NCBI GenBank assembly: GCA_041161475.1
Contig: JBEAUL010000024.1
Coordinates: forward strand, 1 to 9,146
DNA: 9,146 nt
Source of the DNA: JBEAUL01 sp041161475
Lineage (GTDB): Bacteria; Pseudomonadota; Gammaproteobacteria; UBA6186; Azoamicaceae
Direction: 5' to 3'
The position numbers and the translations under genes were made by a program. Shown here in pieces: positions 6,237 to 9,146 of the stretch (position 1 is its first letter; each line of letters starts with the position of its first letter). Under the pieces are notes generated by a model. That model ran no database searches and was not told the origin of the DNA. It saw only the letters and a list, made by a program, of their open reading frames with translations.

Positions 6237-7586
6237 TCATGCTATTTTTTCCAGCAGGGCAATAGACTCAATGTGGGTAGTATGTGGGAACAAATCGACC
6301 ACACCAAGCCGTACTAAGCGATACCCATATGTTTGGCACAGTATGCCTGCATCTCGAGCCAATGTTGCCGGATTACAAGACACATAAACAATTTTTTGCG
6401 CAGCCCACCGCCCAAGTAAAGGTAATAAGGCTTGTGCACCCGAACGAGGCGGATCTATCAATACCTTATCATAGGTCTGTTGTGCAAAGGGGAGTGATTC
6501 GTCTAAAACAGACAGATCGCTGGCAAAAAATGCCGTGTTGTCGATGCCATTATGTGAAGCATTTTCCGTTGCACGCTCTACCATCATTTGAGCACCTTCT
6601 ACACCAACCACACTTTTTGCCCGACGCGCCAATGGCAAAGAAAAATTACCCAAACCACAAAACAAATCAAGCACGCGATCGGTTTTTTGTACATCCAGCC
6701 ACTCAACGGCTTGCCTCACCAATTGTCGATTCACAACCCCGTTCACTTGGACAAAATCCTGAGGATGAAATGACAAAGTCAAATCAAAATCGGGCAAATC
6801 ATAGGTCAAACGTTCAGGTCCGGCTGTTGGCCACAGGCGATGGGTAGAAGCCAATCCGCCAGGCTGTAAATAAATATGGATCTGATGCGTCACAGCAAAG
6901 GTTTTTAATATTTCTTTATCGGTATCCGTGAATGGCGCCAAATGTCTAAATACCAACGCAGCCGCATTATCTCCCACAGCGATCTCTAATTGAGGAATGG
7001 CTGTATAAATACTCAACTGACCAATCAACGCTTTAATTAAAGCAAATCGTTCGCCAATAATCGGTGCTAACACAGCACAGGCAGATAAATCTGCTAACAA
7101 ATGCCCTTGCTTTTCCCTAAACCCAAGCAGTATGCCCCCTTTTTTAGGGACAAATTTAACACCAAGACGGGCTTTTCTTCGATACCCCCACAAAGGCCCT
7201 ACACAAGCCGGTGCAATGGATTCAGGCACCACGCCCCCAAAGTGACGTAATTGCTCCAGCACCATCTCTTGCTTATGCGTTACCTGTGCGTCATTGTTCA
7301 TGTGCTGTAGAGAACAACCACCACACACATCGGCATGAGGACATAAGGGCGTTACCCTATCAGGAGACGCCGATATCACCTCATGTACTTTGGCTTCGTC
7401 AAATCGTGAACGTCGTTTTATTGTGGTAAACTTCACTTGTTCTTGCAACAACACCCCATCGATAAACACGGTTTTACCCTCTTGTGTTTGGGCGACCCCC
7501 CTACCTTCGTGAGATAAACCCGTTACTGTGACCGGATCGGAAATAATCACTTCTCGTTGCTTATTTACTGTTGCATTTTTTGTCAT
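6237..7586 (-). CDS. rlmD: 23S rRNA (uracil(1939)-C5)-methyltransferase RlmD
   Basis: RlmD (formerly RumA) uses SAM to make m5U1939 in 23S rRNA. The 449-residue protein has an N-terminal TRAM domain (VTVTGLSHEGRG onward, about 19-70) and the four cysteines of the 4Fe-4S cluster: Cys82, Cys88 and Cys91 (CPHADVCGGC) and Cys170. The catalytic domain shows FVQVN (278-282), the SAM motif DLFCGLGNF (307-315), DPPRSG (378-383), the nucleophile Cys404 in YVSCNP and the base Glu440 in HTTHIESI. The frame extends nine codons upstream, but ATG 7586 is chosen. It overlaps the exonuclease stop as ATGA and has AGAGG (7594-7598) seven bases away, so translation is probably coupled. relA follows after 21 bases. 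Confidence 0.97.
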   Translation of the reverse strand: MTKNATVNKQREVIISDPVTVTGLSHEGRGVAQTQEGKTVFIDGVLLQEQVKFTTIKRRSRFDEAKVHEVISASPDRVTPLCPHADVCGGCSLQHMNNDAQVTHKQEMVLEQLRHFGGVVPESIAPACVGPLWGYRRKARLGVKFVPKKGGILLGFREKQGHLLADLSACAVLAPIIGERFALIKALIGQLSIYTAIPQLEIAVGDNAAALVFRHLAPFTDTDKEILKTFAVTHQIHIYLQPGGLASTHRLWPTAGPERLTYDLPDFDLTLSFHPQDFVQVNGVVNRQLVRQAVEWLDVQKTDRVLDLFCGLGNFSLPLARRAKSVVGVEGAQMMVERATENASHNGIDNTAFFASDLSVLDESLPFAQQTYDKVLIDPPRSGAQALLPLLGRWAAQKIVYVSCNPATLARDAGILCQTYGYRLVRLGVVDLFPHTTHIESIALLEKIA

Positions 7587-8359
7587 ATCAGTGCCTCTAA
7601 AAATGGGGCCCAATGGGGTTGGTTACGTGCGACCAAATGGGCATATAATCGTTTTTTTTCCCATTGTACGGCATCTTCGTCTAAGATCCCACGCATTTTT
7701 TGAAAGGCCAAATAGACACCATAGGTATTCACTACATCTGTTTCGCAATAATCCCTGATTGCTTGTATTTCCCCTGCTTGATACTTGTCCCAAACTTGGT
7801 CGCCATGCTCGCCCAGTTTTCCTGGAAAACCAAGCATCATGGCCATTTCGCTTAACGGTGCATTTGCACGCGCATTATAATTTGCCAGCACATCCATCAA
7901 ATCGGTATGACGCTCGTGGTAACGACTAATATAGCTGTTCCACTTGAACTGGGGGTCTTGACGCCCCGTTTCCCAATAACGGCTCGCCACTACACCATGA
8001 ATCAGGGCCCTGTAATGCAATACCGGGCAATCAAATCCCCCGCCATTCCACGACACCAAAGTCGGCGTATACTTGTCTATGCCAGAAAAAAATCGCTCTA
8101 CCAACACTTTTTCAGGCGAATCACATTCCCCTAAAGACCATACTTTGACACTCTCTTGGGTAGACAACAACACGGAAATAGCCACTATTTTTTGTAGATA
8201 ATGTGGCAAAAAATCGGATGACTGCTGTGTTTGTGACAAACGTCGTTCGCGCAAAGCGGTAACAACCGCCTGGTCTGTTGTCTCGGGAGGCAGTCCCAGC
8301 AACTGTCTGCCATTATCCACATCTGGGATTGTCTCGATATCAAAAACCATTACGTTCAT
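7583..8359 (-). CDS. Predicted PolB-type 3'-5' exonuclease (DEDDy)
   Basis: The 258-residue protein is built like the free-standing 3'-5' exonucleases related to the proofreading domain of family B DNA polymerases (PF10108/COG3298 type, assigned by motif memory, not search). ExoI is VFDIET (Asp7, Glu9), ExoII is SWNGGGFDCPVLHYRAL (Asp110) and ExoIII is YCETDVVNTY with the Tyr204/Asp208 pattern of DEDDy enzymes. HTDLMDVL (151-158) lies between them. No polymerase domain is present. The natural substrate is not known for the family. The start at ATG 8359 is supported by AGGA eight bases away. It is first in the leftward cluster and overlaps rlmD by four bases. A gene at this place between barA and rlmD is not found in E. 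coli K-12. Confidence 0.9.
   Translation of the reverse strand: MNVMVFDIETIPDVDNGRQLLGLPPETTDQAVVTALRERRLSQTQQSSDFLPHYLQKIVAISVLLSTQESVKVWSLGECDSPEKVLVERFFSGIDKYTPTLVSWNGGGFDCPVLHYRALIHGVVASRYWETGRQDPQFKWNSYISRYHERHTDLMDVLANYNARANAPLSEMAMMLGFPGKLGEHGDQVWDKYQAGEIQAIRDYCETDVVNTYGVYLAFQKMRGILDEDAVQWEKKRLYAHLVARNQPHWAPFLEALI
7594..7598 (-). promoter_or_regulatory. Internal ribosome site for rlmD within the exonuclease gene
   Basis: The minus strand reads AGAGG seven bases before ATG 7586, inside the last codons of the exonuclease gene. With the ATGA stop/start overlap (7583-7586) this supports the shorter rlmD start and stop-start coupled translation. Confidence 0.7.
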
Positions 8360-8652
8360 CTTGTCTGTCCTGTGCTTGGTTAAGGCGCTACCATAGTACG
8401 ATGCAAGTATCTTTTTGTATCATCACATAAGCATCTGACTGCCGTCAAAATTCTACCAGACCAATTTTAAAAAAATAAAAAATTTAATGGGTTAACAATC
8501 AAAATAAGTATTTTATCGATCTGCTTCTGAGCAAACGAAATCGGCCGCAAGCCCCAAAATTCATTCATGGGGTGACTCAGAGGTTACTTGTAAAAAATGG
8601 TTTTTTCGGGCAATATGGGCATCATCCGCTTACATTAAACCCGAAAAAATCT
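8360..8652. other. Divergent control region between exonuclease and BarA-type kinase genes
   Basis: No gene is seen in these 293 bases. For the leftward genes, TTGACG (8448-8443, minus strand) is a good -35, but at 17 bases it meets TGATGA and at 20 bases TGATAC, so the promoter is uncertain. An A+T-rich block (8462-8488) sits in the middle. For the rightward gene, TTAACA (8492-8497) and TATCGA (8514-8519) are 16 bases apart and form a weak candidate. CCCCA (8552-8556) and TGGGG (8568-8572) can form a short hairpin. The larger inverted repeat nearest the kinase start is listed separately. Confidence 0.4.
8599..8651 (+). promoter_or_regulatory. Inverted repeat / leader hairpin directly before the BarA-type start codon
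   Basis: GGTTTTTTCGGG (8599-8610) pairs with CCCGAAAAAATC (8640-8651) over 12 positions, with one G-U pair, around a 29-base loop. The stem ends one base before ATG 8653, and the region where a Shine-Dalgarno sequence should lie is the A-rich right arm, with no GGAG-like site. In mRNA the stem would cover the initiation region. Whether it forms, and whether it regulates, is inference. Confidence 0.5.
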
Positions 8653-9146
8653 ATGATGAAAACCTGGGGTATCAAAAACCAAGTTCTTTTACTGGCTCTT
8701 TTCCCAACCATCACCATCTCCTTTTTATTAGGTATCTATTTTACCAGCGTTCGGGTACAAGATTTAGAATATTGCCTAAATAATTTGGGTAAAACCCTTA
8801 CAATGCGCCTAACCTTTAGCGCTGAAAATGCACTGTTCACAAAAAATTTGTCTAAATTACATCATTTAGCCAGTAAAACCATGATGGAAAGTGATGTCAA
8901 TAGCGTTATTTTTTATGATACACAAGGCAATGAAATTATTAAAATGGGCCTTTCTAACAACGGAATGCCCCCGGCTTTTGACTTTAAAACCATTACACCA
9001 CAAAAAAAATTAATTATTCAAGAATCAACTGAAACACTCACCTTTATTGCGCCCATTTATTTACGTACTGCTAACCCTAATTATCACAAACAACATACTG
9101 GCTGGTTAAAACTAGAACTGAATCGATATGATACACACCTACGGGA
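8653..9146 (+). CDS. barA: BarA/GacS/LetS-type hybrid sensor histidine kinase, N-terminal part only
   Basis: The plus-strand frame stays open from ATG 8653 (or ATG 8656) to the right edge, about 164 codons. The N-terminus KNQVLLLALFPTITISFLLG parallels E. coli BarA in position and pattern: a membrane helix (about 10-32) with the conserved PT, followed by a region like RVQDLEYCLNNLGKTL and then a periplasmic segment with SVIFYDTQGNEI and GWLKLELNRYD. Divergence from an rlmD-relA cluster is the arrangement known for barA in E. coli, which supports the call. In relatives this kinase phosphorylates UvrY/GacA/LetA, which drives CsrA-antagonising small RNAs and the switch to stationary or transmissive phase. 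The HAMP, kinase, receiver and HPt domains lie beyond the window, so they are not confirmed. No Shine-Dalgarno sequence is seen, and a hairpin may cover the start. Confidence 0.8.
   Translation, partial: MMKTWGIKNQVLLLALFPTITISFLLGIYFTSVRVQDLEYCLNNLGKTLTMRLTFSAENALFTKNLSKLHHLASKTMMESDVNSVIFYDTQGNEIIKMGLSNNGMPPAFDFKTITPQKKLIIQESTETLTFIAPIYLRTANPNYHKQHTGWLKLELNRYDTHLR

Noticed and set aside
6284..6847. 187-codon plus-strand open frame inside rlmD
   Set aside because: It is opposite a complete RlmD with all catalytic residues, and its translation has no recognisable motif and mixed composition.
8462..8488. A+T-rich block as an origin, attachment site or mobile-element end
   Set aside because: No DnaA boxes, direct repeats, terminal inverted repeats or target-site duplication were seen; A+T-rich spacers are normal in a divergent promoter region.
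1..9146. CRISPR arrays, tRNA/rRNA genes, toxin-antitoxin or phage-defence genes
   Set aside because: No regularly spaced repeats, cloverleaf genes or recognisable defence or toxin proteins were found. The mazEF pair that follows relA in E. coli is absent here.

Overview
The window looks like core chromosome of a gammaproteobacterium. The main support is the block at the right: a BarA/GacS/LetS-type sensor kinase gene runs rightwards, divergent from a leftward exonuclease-rlmD-relA cluster. This is close to the barA / rlmD-relA arrangement known from Escherichia coli and Pseudomonas. A lysine/alanine-rich histone H1-like gene, A+T-leaning spacers and moderate G+C (in the 40s by eye, not counted) would suit a Legionella/Coxiella-type relative, but that placement is inference. 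No transposase, integrase, phage gene, tRNA, rRNA or CRISPR array was seen.

Layout from left to right. (1) 1-811, minus: the N-terminal part of a LicD/fukutin-type nucleotidyl- or phosphotransferase with a predicted N-terminal membrane anchor, running off the left edge. (2) 789-1391, minus: tsaB, for tRNA t6A synthesis. (3) 1454-1499: a perfect 14-bp hairpin with T-tracts on both strands, ending the next transcript. (4) 1540-1986, minus: a 148-residue histone H1-like protein, 44% Lys+Arg with one acidic residue. (5) 2088-2444, minus: a thioredoxin-like protein with an intact WCGPC site. (6) 2483-3142, minus: adk. (7) 3143-3271: a compact divergent promoter region. (8) 3272-4006, plus: a LOG-family Rossmann protein. 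(9) 4011-6215, minus: relA, with synthetase motif intact and hydrolase motif lost. (10) 6237-7586, minus: rlmD. (11) 7583-8359, minus: a PolB-type 3'-5' exonuclease sharing ATGA with rlmD. (12) 8360-8652: a divergent control region with an inverted repeat against the next start codon. (13) 8653-9146, plus: the start of the BarA-type kinase gene.

Two themes stand out. adk, the thioredoxin-like gene and the histone-like gene follow one another on one strand and end at the strong terminator, so they may form one unit. relA (ppGpp synthesis) lies beside a BarA-type kinase, which in relatives drives the GacA/LetA-CsrA switch, so two growth-phase control genes share a locus. I found no convincing undescribed multi-gene system. 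The best candidates for follow-up are the histone-like protein, the hairpin ahead of the kinase gene and the membrane-anchored LicD-type protein.
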